Positions 19,000-28,194 of a stretch of DNA of 55,302 bases are shown one piece after another. The DNA is from Candidatus Wolfebacteria bacterium RIFCSPLOWO2_01_FULL_47_17b. GTDB taxonomy: Bacteria; Patescibacteriota; Minisyncoccia; UBA6257; JAGOQP01. The position numbers and the translations under genes are program-made. The stretch lies in contig MGIS01000010.1 in NCBI GenBank assembly GCA_001793865.1, positions 1-55,302 of the forward strand, in the 5' to 3' direction. A model generated the notes under the pieces. It did no database searches, was not told where the DNA came from, and worked only from the letters and a program-made list of their open reading frames with translations. The number at the start of each line of letters is the position of its first letter. Positions within the stretch are counted from its first letter, which is position 1.

Positions 19000-20334
19000 T
19001 CATCTCCCCACCTTGTACAATGCCTGTATTTCAGCTTCCGAAAGAGAACGAGCATAGAAACGCGTTTCATCTATAGAGCCGTCAAAATATTCTGAACTGT
19101 CATTAGCGCGCCCTATACCTACCGGCCGATTTGATGAGTACGTAGATTCTGCCGTAACAGTTGTCTGCGACTGCGGGTTGCCATCCAGATACATACGCAT
19201 AGTGGTTCCATCCCATGTCCCCGCAATATGATGCCAGTTTGTATCGGTTAATATTGAATTTGATGACACAATATAATCATTTGATCCAAGGGTCATGCGA
19301 AATTTAAGTTTTCTGTCTCCACTATATTGTGTTCCATATTTCTTTATCATAATCTTGTCGCCGGTCCCGGGTGTATAATATCTGTCAAAAAAATTCGCAT
19401 ACCCGACCGGAAAGCCGGCCCACACATCGCCCTTGAACCAAAGTGAAATTGTTAATCCCCCTGAACTTTCAGAAGTAATGGCATCTGTTACAGAAACATA
19501 GTCGTTTGACCCGTCAAAACTCAGACATTTTTTTATCCTGCAATTTTCAGATGTCACCCAACTAGGCCCATTAACAAGCGTCCCCAGATTATCATTCCCT
19601 GACTCGTCATATGCATACCCCCCACTCCCCTCATCAAGCGGCCAATACCCAACAAGTCCCGACGCTTGATTCCATATGTTGGAGCCCACCCCCACCTCAT
19701 ACCTCGCGTCATCCGCTCCTTCATCGCCGGCGGCGACATCTTTCAGTTTCTTTTCCGACTCAAACAGCGCCGTGAGCGCGTAGTTTCCTCCCGTTCCAAG
19801 CGCGTACGCGTAATAATAATCCTCGTCGTTCGTGGGGTCTATCGGCAGTGTACCAAAAGCTTTTTTTTCGGATACGTTCACCGGCAGCCACCCCGTGCCG
19901 TCGATATTACGCAGGTTCGCCTCGGTTACGCACGAATACGACCAGCCGGCCGCAAGCGAAGGCAACGAAAGGTTTGCGCATGTGCTCGTAGAATCCGCAA
20001 GCGACACATAGACCATATTCGGACTTCCTAATGTCGTTATCCGTTTTCCCTCATATTTAACCTCGGCAACAAGTGTCTGCAGGCTATCAAGGTCCGCTTG
20101 CCTTGCGGTATCCCGCCCCTGCCGTATATATTCCACCGGGTTCAGCACGAGCACCGCCGCCCCGGCAAGCACAATCACAATCCCCACTACGATCACCACT
20201 TCCAGCAGAGTAAAAGAATAATTTGAAATGGAGGAAATTGTTTCGAAAAACCGCCGCGCAGGACGGCGGTCCGAGCGAGAAGAAAAAATCCAGCAGGATT
20301 TTATTCTGTGTTTTGAGAAACAATTATCCTCCAT
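19000..20334 (-). CDS. Pseudopilin-like protein with LamG/concanavalin-like C-terminal domain
   Basis: FTLLEVVIVVGIVIVLAGAAVLVLNP prepilin-type helix; C-terminal VGYWPLDEGSGGYAYDESGNDNLGTLVNGPSWV...HHIAGTWDGTTMRMYLDGN LamG-like. True start uncertain. Confidence 0.8.
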   Translation of the reverse strand: MEDNCFSKHRIKSCWIFSSRSDRRPARRFFETISSISNYSFTLLEVVIVVGIVIVLAGAAVLVLNPVEYIRQGRDTARQADLDSLQTLVAEVKYEGKRITTLGSPNMVYVSLADSTSTCANLSLPSLAAGWSYSCVTEANLRNIDGTGWLPVNVSEKKAFGTLPIDPTNDEDYYYAYALGTGGNYALTALFESEKKLKDVAAGDEGADDARYEVGVGSNIWNQASGLVGYWPLDEGSGGYAYDESGNDNLGTLVNGPSWVTSENCRIKKCLSFDGSNDYVSVTDAITSESSGGLTISLWFKGDVWAGFPVGYANFFDRYYTPGTGDKIMIKKYGTQYSGDRKLKFRMTLGSNDYIVSSNSILTDTNWHHIAGTWDGTTMRMYLDGNPQSQTTVTAESTYSSNRPVGIGRANDSSEYFDGSIDETRFYARSLSEAEIQALYKVGR

Positions 20335-21199
20335 AAAACAACTTCACTTTTCGTTCCACCACTTTTTTCACTTCCTCAACCGCCTCGGGCAATATTTTAT
20401 AGGGCACCAGCTCATTCGGATGTGACACAAGCGCCAAATCAAACCCGTGTCTCCACGCTGCCCGCAACTCGGTATTCACATGCACGATGCGGACTCCCGC
20501 TTCCACGGAAATCCGCACTTGCTCATCGCTCAAGCCCGACGCCCCGTGCAGAACCACGCCCGCCTCTGTCGCGCCGACAAGTTCCTTGATGCGGTGTGTA
20601 TCCAAGTGCGGATTTCCGCCCTTAAGCATCCCGTGTATATTTCCAACCGCTGGCGCAATCAAATCAACACCCGTTTCATCAACAAACCGCGTCACGTCCG
20701 CGACGGTTGTCAGCTGTGCCGCATCCACAGCGGCTCCCACGGGAAGTTCATCAAGCATGACCGAGCTGGTCCCGATATACCCAAGCTCCCCTTCCACCAA
20801 AATATCCGTGCTATGCTTTTCGTTGTACGCCCGCACCCACGACACCACTTCTTTCGTTTTTTCTATATTTTCGTCCAGAGGCGCGGCTCCCCGATCAAAC
20901 AGCACCGCGTCATATCCCGCCTCCACGGCTTCCTTTATTTTCTCAAAGCTCTTCGTATGATCCGCATTCAAGAACACGGGGATTCCCCGCTTTTCGCGCA
21001 TCGCCCGAATCAGCGCGGCAATCTCGTTCACGCCTAAAAACTCCCGTTCCCCTTCGGAGGTGCCAATGATGATCGGGGTATTTTTCTCAGCCGCAACAGC
21101 ACCAATCGCTCTCAGCGCGACAAGATCAGACACGTTAAAATGCCCCACCGCATGGTGGTTCTTTTTCGCTTCCCGCAAATATTCCCGAAGCGTCTTCAT
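20324..21199 (-). CDS. fba: Class II fructose-bisphosphate aldolase family protein
   Basis: AVGHFNVSDLVALRAI, VFLNADHTKSFEKIKEAVEAGYDAVLFD, LVEGELGYIG, VLHGASGLSDEQ. Confidence 0.9.
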   Translation of the reverse strand: MKTLREYLREAKKNHHAVGHFNVSDLVALRAIGAVAAEKNTPIIIGTSEGEREFLGVNEIAALIRAMREKRGIPVFLNADHTKSFEKIKEAVEAGYDAVLFDRGAAPLDENIEKTKEVVSWVRAYNEKHSTDILVEGELGYIGTSSVMLDELPVGAAVDAAQLTTVADVTRFVDETGVDLIAPAVGNIHGMLKGGNPHLDTHRIKELVGATEAGVVLHGASGLSDEQVRISVEAGVRIVHVNTELRAAWRHGFDLALVSHPNELVPYKILPEAVEEVKKVVERKVKLFYGG

Positions 21200-21254
21200 T
21201 GGCTATAGTATACCACACCATAGTTTCCCTGAAAGTGTATAAAACTCCCACAGT

Positions 21255-21287
21255 CAATCTTTATGAGGCTTAGCCTCGTAAAGATTG
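21255..21287. repeat. REP-like palindrome, copy 1
   Basis: caatctttatgaggcttagcctcgtaaagattg, 16-bp arms with one T.G position. Confidence 0.85.
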
Positions 21288-21374
21288 CGATTTGCACTAA
21301 AAACAAAGAAAATATATACTACGCACATTATGTGGCTGTCGAACCACTCCATTTCAAATTTATTTATTATTCAC

Positions 21375-21391
21375 GAGGCTAAGCCTCGTAA
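21375..21391. repeat. REP-like palindrome, copy 2
   Basis: acgaggctaagcctcgt just upstream of the RAYT start. Confidence 0.85.
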
Positions 21392-21397
21392 TTCCTT

Positions 21398-22105
21398 ATG
21401 AAAAAACCTTCCTTTGTAAATGAAGGCATATACCATGTGTATAACCGCGGCGTTGAAAAAAGGGCTATATTCCTTGATGATCACGATTATTTCAGATTCC
21501 TATACGGGTTGCATGAATTCAATGATAAACACCCGGCATACAATTCCTACTATAAAGAATCGTCTCCAGAACTTTACGAGGCTAAGCCTCGTAAAGAATA
21601 CATTTTGAAAGATAGGGAGCAAATTGTGCATATTTTCGCCTTTACTCTCATGGACAATCACTTCCATCTATTCCTCCAGCAAATACAAGACGACGGTATT
21701 GTCAGATTTATGCATAAACTGGGAACCGGCTATACTGGATTTTTTAATAAGAAATACGATCGGGTTGGACACCTTTTTCAAGGTCCATTCAAAGCCGTGT
21801 TGGTTGAAAAAGAATCACAGCTTCTATATCTACCGCACTATATCCATTCAAACCCACTCGATCTTACTTTCCCTTTTTGGAGGGAAAAAGGAATTGGGGA
21901 TTCTATACAAGCAGAACACATACTGGAAGGCTATCCATACAGCAGTTATTCTGCATATACGGGAAAAAATGATCTTTCTTTTATTTTAGAAAAAGAATTT
22001 CTTTCCAAAATACTCGGCGGTCCAGAACAACATAAAAAAGACATGCAAAAATGGCTGGCTGAGCGAAGTCCGACGGACGGCATAGAAAATATCGTCCTTA
22101 AGTAA
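21398..22105 (+). mobile_element. REP-associated tyrosine transposase (RAYT, Y1/IS200-like)
   Basis: EGIYHVYNRGVEKRAIFLDDHDYFRFLYGL, FTLMDNHFHLFLQQ, Y-containing KLGTGYTGFFNKKYDRVGHLFQGPFKAVLVE. Confidence 0.9.
21572..21596. repeat. REP-like palindrome, copy 3, inside the RAYT CDS
   Basis: ctttacgaggctaagcctcgtaaag, translated in frame as YEAKPRKE. Confidence 0.85.
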
Positions 22106-22128
22106 TTTACGAGGCTAAGCCTCGTAAA
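22106..22128. repeat. REP-like palindrome, copy 4, between convergent RAYT and VKOR genes
   Basis: tttacgaggctaagcctcgtaaa directly after the RAYT stop; encodes the VKOR C-terminus SLRGLAS*. Confidence 0.85.
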
Positions 22129-22577
22129 GATCTCATATAAAACCACGCGAGGATAGTGAGAGTAAAAATAAACAACGCGGACAAAAGGCACGAAAAACAG
22201 AATGCCTCTATAACAAATGCCTGTAGGTACAGAAACACAAGCGACGCGGCAGTCCCCACGCACATATACGCAAAAAAAATGTTTCTTGAAATTTTTTCTT
22301 TAGAAGCCAGCGCGAGCAACAGCAAACCGAGTGCGTAATATACAATCCCCCATATATACAGCGGCACGCCCGCAAGATACGCGTAGGGCGAGGAAAGCAC
22401 CCGGTCGCACCCGTCCACGATATAGCACGCCACCGTTCCGCCGGAGCTTTTTTCAGCCGACACATACGCGGCATTCCCCAACCCCACCAACAGCAGTATG
22501 ACGATAATTATAAATAATTTACCCATAATAAGATTGGCTATAAGAATTTTATTCCGTGTTTTGAGGGGTACACACAA
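22107..22577 (-). CDS. Vitamin K epoxide reductase (VKOR) family protein
   Basis: CYIVDGCDRVLSSPYAYLAGVPLYIWGIVYYALG...VIEAFCFSCLLSALF. Confidence 0.85.
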   Translation of the reverse strand: MCVPLKTRNKILIANLIMGKLFIIIVILLLVGLGNAAYVSAEKSSGGTVACYIVDGCDRVLSSPYAYLAGVPLYIWGIVYYALGLLLLALASKEKISRNIFFAYMCVGTAASLVFLYLQAFVIEAFCFSCLLSALFIFTLTILAWFYMRSLRGLAS

Positions 22578-22578
22578 A

Positions 22579-25299
22579 TCACGAACATCCGCCTGAGCTC
22601 CCCCCGCACTGCAAACACGTCATGCACGTGCCGGTGCGCACCATCATGCCTCCGCAATTGCGGCATACCGTACCAGCTTGTACGACATTTTTCTTCGGAA
22701 CGCTCATTAATGTCGCCGTAACCGGAGCTTTTTCTCGCTCCTCTTTCTGCACCACCTTTCCTTCCGGCGCTTGTTCAGTCAGAAGTTTCGGTCCCATGCC
22801 GAATTCAAACAGATCCTCCGCAGAAAGGAACGTAAGCGCCAAATAGCGAAATATATAATCAACAATACTCGTGGCAATGCGGATATCGGGATTTTCCGTA
22901 AAACCAGCGGGCTCGAACCGGCTATGGATGAATTTGTGCGCGAGCGCCTTTAACGGCACCCCATACTGCAAAGCCATCGAAACAGAAATTGCGAACGCGT
23001 CCAAAAGTCCCGACAGCGTGCTCCCTTGCTTCGCCATACGGATAAATGTTTCCGCAAGCGTGCCGTCCTCGTACGTGCTGTAGGTAAGGTAGCCCTCGTG
23101 CCCCGCGATGACAAACTTATGCGTCTGGGACATACGAGTCGCGGGCAGCCGCCTGCGGGCAATCCCTTTCGCCTGCGCGGATCCCTTTGTATCTTTCGAT
23201 GTATTGCCCGAGGTGCTCAGCGGCTGAGCCGCTTTCGAGCCGTCCCGATACACCGCAAATGCCTTAATACCCAGTTTCCATGCCATCACATACGCCTCTT
23301 CAATCTCCTTTTTGGTTACGTCGTGGGGCATATTGAATGTTTTGGATATCGCGCCCGAAATAAATGGCTGTACCGCGCCCACCATTCGCACGTGGCCTTT
23401 CCACGATATCGAGCGTGTTCCCTTTTCGGGCCGTACCGCGCAATCAAATATCGACAAATGTTTTTCTTTAAACTTTGGCGCTCCTTCCACCGTTCCTTGT
23501 TCGGCAATATACGCAACAATATCTTTTGCTTCCGACTTCGTGTATCCCAGCCGGCGAAGCGATTCCTCGACGCTCGCGTTTACGATCTTCATCCAACCGC
23601 CGCCGACAAGCTGTTTCATTTTTATGAGCGAAAAGTCGGGTTCAATCCCCGTCGTGTCGCAATCCATCATAAACGAGATGGTCCCCGTCGGCGCGATCAC
23701 GGTTGCCTGCGAATTTCGAAATCCATATGCCGTTCCCGTTGCCAAAGCCTCGTCCCAAACTCCCTGCGCTTCTTTGGCGAGTTTTGTATCATCCACATGA
23801 CCCGATTTTATTTTCCCCGCCTCGAGGCCATGTTGTTTGATAACCTCAAGCATCGGCGCGCGATTCTTGGCATATCCGCTGAACGGCTTCATACGGCGGG
23901 CAATCTCCGCGGAATAGCGGTACGCCTCTCCGGACATCAACGACGAGATTGATCCCGCCCACGCGCGAGCTTCCTCCGAGTCATACGCGATACCCTTCGT
24001 CATCAAAAGCGCACCGAGGTTGGAAAATCCGAGCCCGAGTTCCCGGAATGCAATCGCGTTTTTTGTTATGAGTTCGGTCGGATAGCTGGATCGTCCCACG
24101 ATAATTTCCTGCGCGAGTATGAATATATCCACCGTATGCTTGAACCCTTCCACATCGAACGTACCGTCCTCGCGCAAGAACTTCATCAGGTTGATGGATG
24201 CGAGATTGCACGCCGAATTGTCCAGATGCATGTACTCAGAGCAAGGATTGGACGCGTTGATCCGCCCCGTGTTCGGACACGTGTGCCATTTATTAATAAT
24301 CGTATCGAATTGCACTCCGGGATCGCCGCATTCCCATGCAGCCTCCGCAATGTCGCCCAGAAGCGTACGGGCTTTGTATGTATCGGCTGGTTTTCCGTTT
24401 TGTATATATTTTGTTTTCCATTCTTCGTCCTCTTCCACGGCACGCATAAATTCATCGGTGAGCCGCACCGAGTTGTTCGCGTTCTGGAATTGGATGGAAT
24501 TCCATGCTTCGTTATTCAAATCAGACATATTGTATCCCGCTTCTATAAGCGCGCGTATCTTTTTCTCTTCATCCGCTTTGGATCGGATGAAATCCATCAC
24601 ATCCGGATGATCGATCCCCAGCACAACCATTTTCGCGGCCCGCCGCGTGGACCCGCCCGATTTAATCATCCCGGCGACCGAATCGGCTCCGCGCATAAAC
24701 GAAACCGGCCCCGACGCGTATCCGCCAACCGACAATTGTTCTTTTCTGGACCGAAGATTTGAAAGACTCACGCCCGCTCCAGATCCTCCTTTAAATATCA
24801 TCCCTTCGGTTCGTATCCAATCTAAAATAGAAGGCATCGTATCCTCAACCGCCAGAATAAAGCACGCCGAGCACTGCGGATGCTCCTTAATGCCGACATT
24901 AAACCATACCGGCGAGTTGAACGACCCCTTCTGGTGCACAAGCACGTGCATCAATTCGTCTTCAAATGTTCTGGCTTGCGCGGCACCGGCAAAGTAGCCG
25001 CCTTCCTCACCCCAGCGGCGAATCGTCTGAGTCACGCGCGAAAGCAGCTGCTTGAGGCTTTTCTCACGCTCCGGCGTACCGAGCTTGCCTCGAAAATATT
25101 TGGATACCGTAATATTGACCGCGTGCAATGACCAAAAATCGGGAAATTCAACTCCCTTTTGCTCAAAGACCTTCGAACCACCCACGGCTGCATCCCGCTG
25201 TACCCAGCGGACCTCGTCAAACGGATGCAAACACAATTTTGTAAACATTCTCTTAATCGGCAATGTATACACATTTTTCTTTTTCAAGATTTTTTGCAT
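22579..25299 (-). CDS. nrdJ: Adenosylcobalamin-dependent (class II) ribonucleoside-diphosphate reductase
   Basis: GGSGAGVSLSNLRS, NPCSEYMHLDNSACNLASINLMKF, SQATVIAPTGTISFMMDCDTTGIEPDF, C-terminal Cys-rich VCRNCGGMMVRTGTCMTCLQCG. Confidence 0.95.
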   Translation of the reverse strand: MQKILKKKNVYTLPIKRMFTKLCLHPFDEVRWVQRDAAVGGSKVFEQKGVEFPDFWSLHAVNITVSKYFRGKLGTPEREKSLKQLLSRVTQTIRRWGEEGGYFAGAAQARTFEDELMHVLVHQKGSFNSPVWFNVGIKEHPQCSACFILAVEDTMPSILDWIRTEGMIFKGGSGAGVSLSNLRSRKEQLSVGGYASGPVSFMRGADSVAGMIKSGGSTRRAAKMVVLGIDHPDVMDFIRSKADEEKKIRALIEAGYNMSDLNNEAWNSIQFQNANNSVRLTDEFMRAVEEDEEWKTKYIQNGKPADTYKARTLLGDIAEAAWECGDPGVQFDTIINKWHTCPNTGRINASNPCSEYMHLDNSACNLASINLMKFLREDGTFDVEGFKHTVDIFILAQEIIVGRSSYPTELITKNAIAFRELGLGFSNLGALLMTKGIAYDSEEARAWAGSISSLMSGEAYRYSAEIARRMKPFSGYAKNRAPMLEVIKQHGLEAGKIKSGHVDDTKLAKEAQGVWDEALATGTAYGFRNSQATVIAPTGTISFMMDCDTTGIEPDFSLIKMKQLVGGGWMKIVNASVEESLRRLGYTKSEAKDIVAYIAEQGTVEGAPKFKEKHLSIFDCAVRPEKGTRSISWKGHVRMVGAVQPFISGAISKTFNMPHDVTKKEIEEAYVMAWKLGIKAFAVYRDGSKAAQPLSTSGNTSKDTKGSAQAKGIARRRLPATRMSQTHKFVIAGHEGYLTYSTYEDGTLAETFIRMAKQGSTLSGLLDAFAISVSMALQYGVPLKALAHKFIHSRFEPAGFTENPDIRIATSIVDYIFRYLALTFLSAEDLFEFGMGPKLLTEQAPEGKVVQKEEREKAPVTATLMSVPKKNVVQAGTVCRNCGGMMVRTGTCMTCLQCGGSSGGCS

Positions 25300-25304
25300 A
25301 GATA

Positions 25305-25397
25305 TTATAATTTTAAATTATGAATTTTTAATTTCGATTCAATTTCGAGTTTCTGAATTTCAAAATTGATTCAAAATTCAAAATTCGAAATTCATAC
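25305..25397. repeat. AT-rich dispersed inverted-repeat element (copy B)
   Basis: ataattttaaattatgaatttttaatttcgattcaatttcgag...ttgattcaaaattcaaaattcgaaattc. Confidence 0.55.
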
Positions 25398-26669
25398 TTA
25401 CTTGCGTTTCTTTTTTCTAAGAAACGCAGGAATATCCCATATGCTCTCGGACGACTCCTCCTCCGACGCCTTATCCCCCGACGCTTCGGTCGGGACCTCG
25501 ACCTCGCGTCGAGGCTCGTTCTCAAACTTTGGTTCCAGTCGCTTCAGCTCAACCTCCCGCTCCAGAGGCGGCTCCTCCATGGAAAATATCTGTTTTTGTG
25601 ACATGCCAAGCGAACCAAATTCGCCAAATAAGCTCACATTCTTGGCGTACGAGGACCCAAATCCGGTCGCGATAAGCGTTACTTTGATCTGGCCCTTATT
25701 GAGCTTACGATCGTAATACGTGCCGAAAATGATCCGCGCCGACGGATCGGCCTGCTCGGCTATCTGTCGCGCGATTTCATGCACTTCGTTGAGCGTCATA
25801 TCGCGCCGCCCCGACACGCTGAATAGCACTCCCCTCGCTCCTTCGATCGATGCCTCCAGAAGCGGCGACTGCAGAGCGGCCGTCGCCGCGGCTTGCGCGC
25901 GCCCTTTGCCGTGGGCCGACCCCACGCCGATAATGGACGTGCCGGAGTTTTGCACGATCGCCTTGATGTCAGCGAAATCAACATTGATCACGCCCGGCGT
26001 CATAATGATTTCGGTAATACCAAGTACCGCGTTTTTGAGTATCTCGTCTATCGTCTCGAACGCCCGTGCAAGAGATGTATCTTTGGTGATGATTGAAAAT
26101 ACTTTATCGTTGGAGATGGTTATATACGTATCAACCCGGTCTTTGAGCTTTACGATCGCGTCTTGAGCGATCTGCGCACGGTGCACGCCCTCGAATGAAA
26201 ACGGCTTGGTAACAATAGCCACTGTCAAGATGCCGAGCTCCTGAGCAATCTCCGCAACCACCGGAGTCGCGCCGCTCCCCGTGCCGCCGCCGAATCCAGC
26301 CGTCAAAAAGATGATATCCGCGCCGCTCAGCGCCTGAGCGATCTCCTCCCTGTTTTCCTCCGCAGCCGCGCGACCCAGCTCAGGATTCATACCTGCTCCG
26401 AGTCCGCGGGTAATTTGCTTTCCGATGTAGAGCTTCTTGCGCGCATGACATTGCTCCAGATCCTGTATGTCCGTATTGATGGCAATAAGTTCCACACCCC
26501 GCGGGAATACCTGGCTCATCCGAGTTACCGCGTTGCCTCCGCCGCCCCCCACGCCAACCACTTTTATTTTGGCGATGGGGCTGTTCTTCTCGTGGCGCGT
26601 GGCATGACGTGTTGTTTTGTGTACCATTTCACGCTTTTCCTTTTTTTTATGTTTTATTTTTCTCTTCAT
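25398..26669 (-). CDS. ftsZ: Cell division protein FtsZ
   Basis: KVVGVGGGGGNAVTRM, FLTAGFGGGTGSGATPVVAEIA, INVDFADIKAIVQNSGTSIIGVGSAHG. Confidence 0.97.
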   Translation of the reverse strand: MKRKIKHKKKEKREMVHKTTRHATRHEKNSPIAKIKVVGVGGGGGNAVTRMSQVFPRGVELIAINTDIQDLEQCHARKKLYIGKQITRGLGAGMNPELGRAAAEENREEIAQALSGADIIFLTAGFGGGTGSGATPVVAEIAQELGILTVAIVTKPFSFEGVHRAQIAQDAIVKLKDRVDTYITISNDKVFSIITKDTSLARAFETIDEILKNAVLGITEIIMTPGVINVDFADIKAIVQNSGTSIIGVGSAHGKGRAQAAATAALQSPLLEASIEGARGVLFSVSGRRDMTLNEVHEIARQIAEQADPSARIIFGTYYDRKLNKGQIKVTLIATGFGSSYAKNVSLFGEFGSLGMSQKQIFSMEEPPLEREVELKRLEPKFENEPRREVEVPTEASGDKASEEESSESIWDIPAFLRKKKRK

Positions 26670-26689
26670 AAAATAATTTAAGACCTAAA

Positions 26690-26793
26690 ATAATTTCGAA
26701 TTTCGAGTTCTGAGTTTCGAATCAAATTCGAATGTTTTAATTTTAGAAATTCAGTCATTTAAAATTGAATCGAAATTAGAAATTCGAAATTAT
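26690..26793. repeat. AT-rich dispersed inverted-repeat element (copy C), MITE-like
   Basis: 15-bp perfect TIR ATAATTTCGAATTTC (26690-26704) / GAAATTCGAAATTAT (26779-26793). Confidence 0.75.
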
Positions 26794-26794
26794 C

Positions 26795-28057
26795 TTATTC
26801 GTTTGCGCGTAATATTCGAATAATTCGCTTGAACCACGACTCATTGACATCCAGCGGCGTATGCGCAAACGACCGCGCAACATACTTTTTATTGGTCTGA
26901 TCACTGCGCTGCAGTACAAGCCCGCACACCGCCGCGTACGACGGATCGTCCGTTTCGGCAAGGCCGCTATGCGCCTTCTCGAATTCATCCGTATTCGGAA
27001 ATCCTATTTTTACCGGGCTTTTAAGCTCCTCGCGCGCGATATCGGCCAGTCCTTTCAGTTTTGCTCCCCCGCCAACCAGCACCACCCCTGCAGGTAGTTT
27101 CCCAAAAACACCCAAAGATTTCAACTCATCCTGCACAAGTCCAAAGACCTCCCGCACCCGAGCTTCAATGATCTCCGCTACAAACTTCAACGATGTCTGT
27201 GAACTGAGCTCGGGTTCGTACTGCGACATATCAAGCTTGTCCCGCACCGACACGTCTCGCGCATTCGCGTTGCCGTATTCTATCTTTATCAGTTCCGCCG
27301 TGAGGATCGTACAGCGCAAGCCAACCGCAAGATCGTTGGTAATGTGTCCCGATCCAATCGGAAGTACTTTTGCCACAAGCAGGCGCCCGTCCTGAAACAC
27401 AGCGACGCCCGTCGTGCCATAACCGATGTCCAGAAGCACCGCGCCCAATTCCTTTTGACTCTTCGTAAGTGTCGCACGTTCGCTCGCAAGCGGCGTGAAT
27501 ATCACACTGCCCAGAAAATCCCCTTTCTTGCCCAGCACCAGATCGGTTACCCTGCGAAAATTACGATACACCGATGAAAAAGCCGAGATCAGAACCACGT
27601 TTGCCTCCAGCTTTTTACCCGAAAGCCCAACCACGTCGGTGCCTTCCACTTCGATACCGTCAATCACAAATTCGCGCGGGAATGAATGAATAATCTGCCA
27701 TCCAGCGGGAATCTGTATCGCCATAGATTCCTGTATGACGCGATCCACGTCCTCGCTTAAGATTTCAAAATCAGGACGCGGGATAGAAATAGCGGCGCGC
27801 GACAGATGAAATTGCACCCGCGTGCCTGAGATGCCGAACACGATGTTGCGCAAACATTTCTTATCGAACTGCTTGATGATCGAAAGCACTTCAAACAGAC
27901 CCTTGACTGTTTCTTCCGGATACACGATCTCACCTTTTTTAATTCCCTTCGATTCCCGCTTGATCGTCTTTACTAATACCAGCGAACCGTCTTTGCGCTG
28001 CTCGGCAATAATGCCCTTGATATATGCGGATCCCAGATCTATAGCGGTAATAAACAT
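26795..28057 (-). CDS. ftsA: Cell division protein FtsA
   Basis: MFITAIDLGSAYIKGIIAEQ, AVLLDIGYGTTGVAVFQDGRLL, LPAGVVLVGGGAKLKGLADIA. ORF-track start is 28099; Met at 28057 preferred. Confidence 0.93.
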   Translation of the reverse strand: MFITAIDLGSAYIKGIIAEQRKDGSLVLVKTIKRESKGIKKGEIVYPEETVKGLFEVLSIIKQFDKKCLRNIVFGISGTRVQFHLSRAAISIPRPDFEILSEDVDRVIQESMAIQIPAGWQIIHSFPREFVIDGIEVEGTDVVGLSGKKLEANVVLISAFSSVYRNFRRVTDLVLGKKGDFLGSVIFTPLASERATLTKSQKELGAVLLDIGYGTTGVAVFQDGRLLVAKVLPIGSGHITNDLAVGLRCTILTAELIKIEYGNANARDVSVRDKLDMSQYEPELSSQTSLKFVAEIIEARVREVFGLVQDELKSLGVFGKLPAGVVLVGGGAKLKGLADIAREELKSPVKIGFPNTDEFEKAHSGLAETDDPSYAAVCGLVLQRSDQTNKKYVARSFAHTPLDVNESWFKRIIRILRANE

Positions 28058-28194
28058 TGAATGTATTGTACGCAAAACAGCTCGTATGCGCAAACACAAT
28101 ACTTTGCATTATTGTCCTTTCGGGTCATAATGTTTTTATACACTTTCATCCCCGCCTGCCATTCCCGCGAATGCAGGAATCCATCCCTATTCCG

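Noticed and set aside
23026-23952. Plus-strand 308-aa ORF
   Set aside because: Antisense to the class II RNR; no domain logic.
22579-25299. Possible intein in the RNR
   Set aside because: Catalytic motifs read continuously at normal spacing; no intein N/C-terminal motifs (C...HN) recognised.
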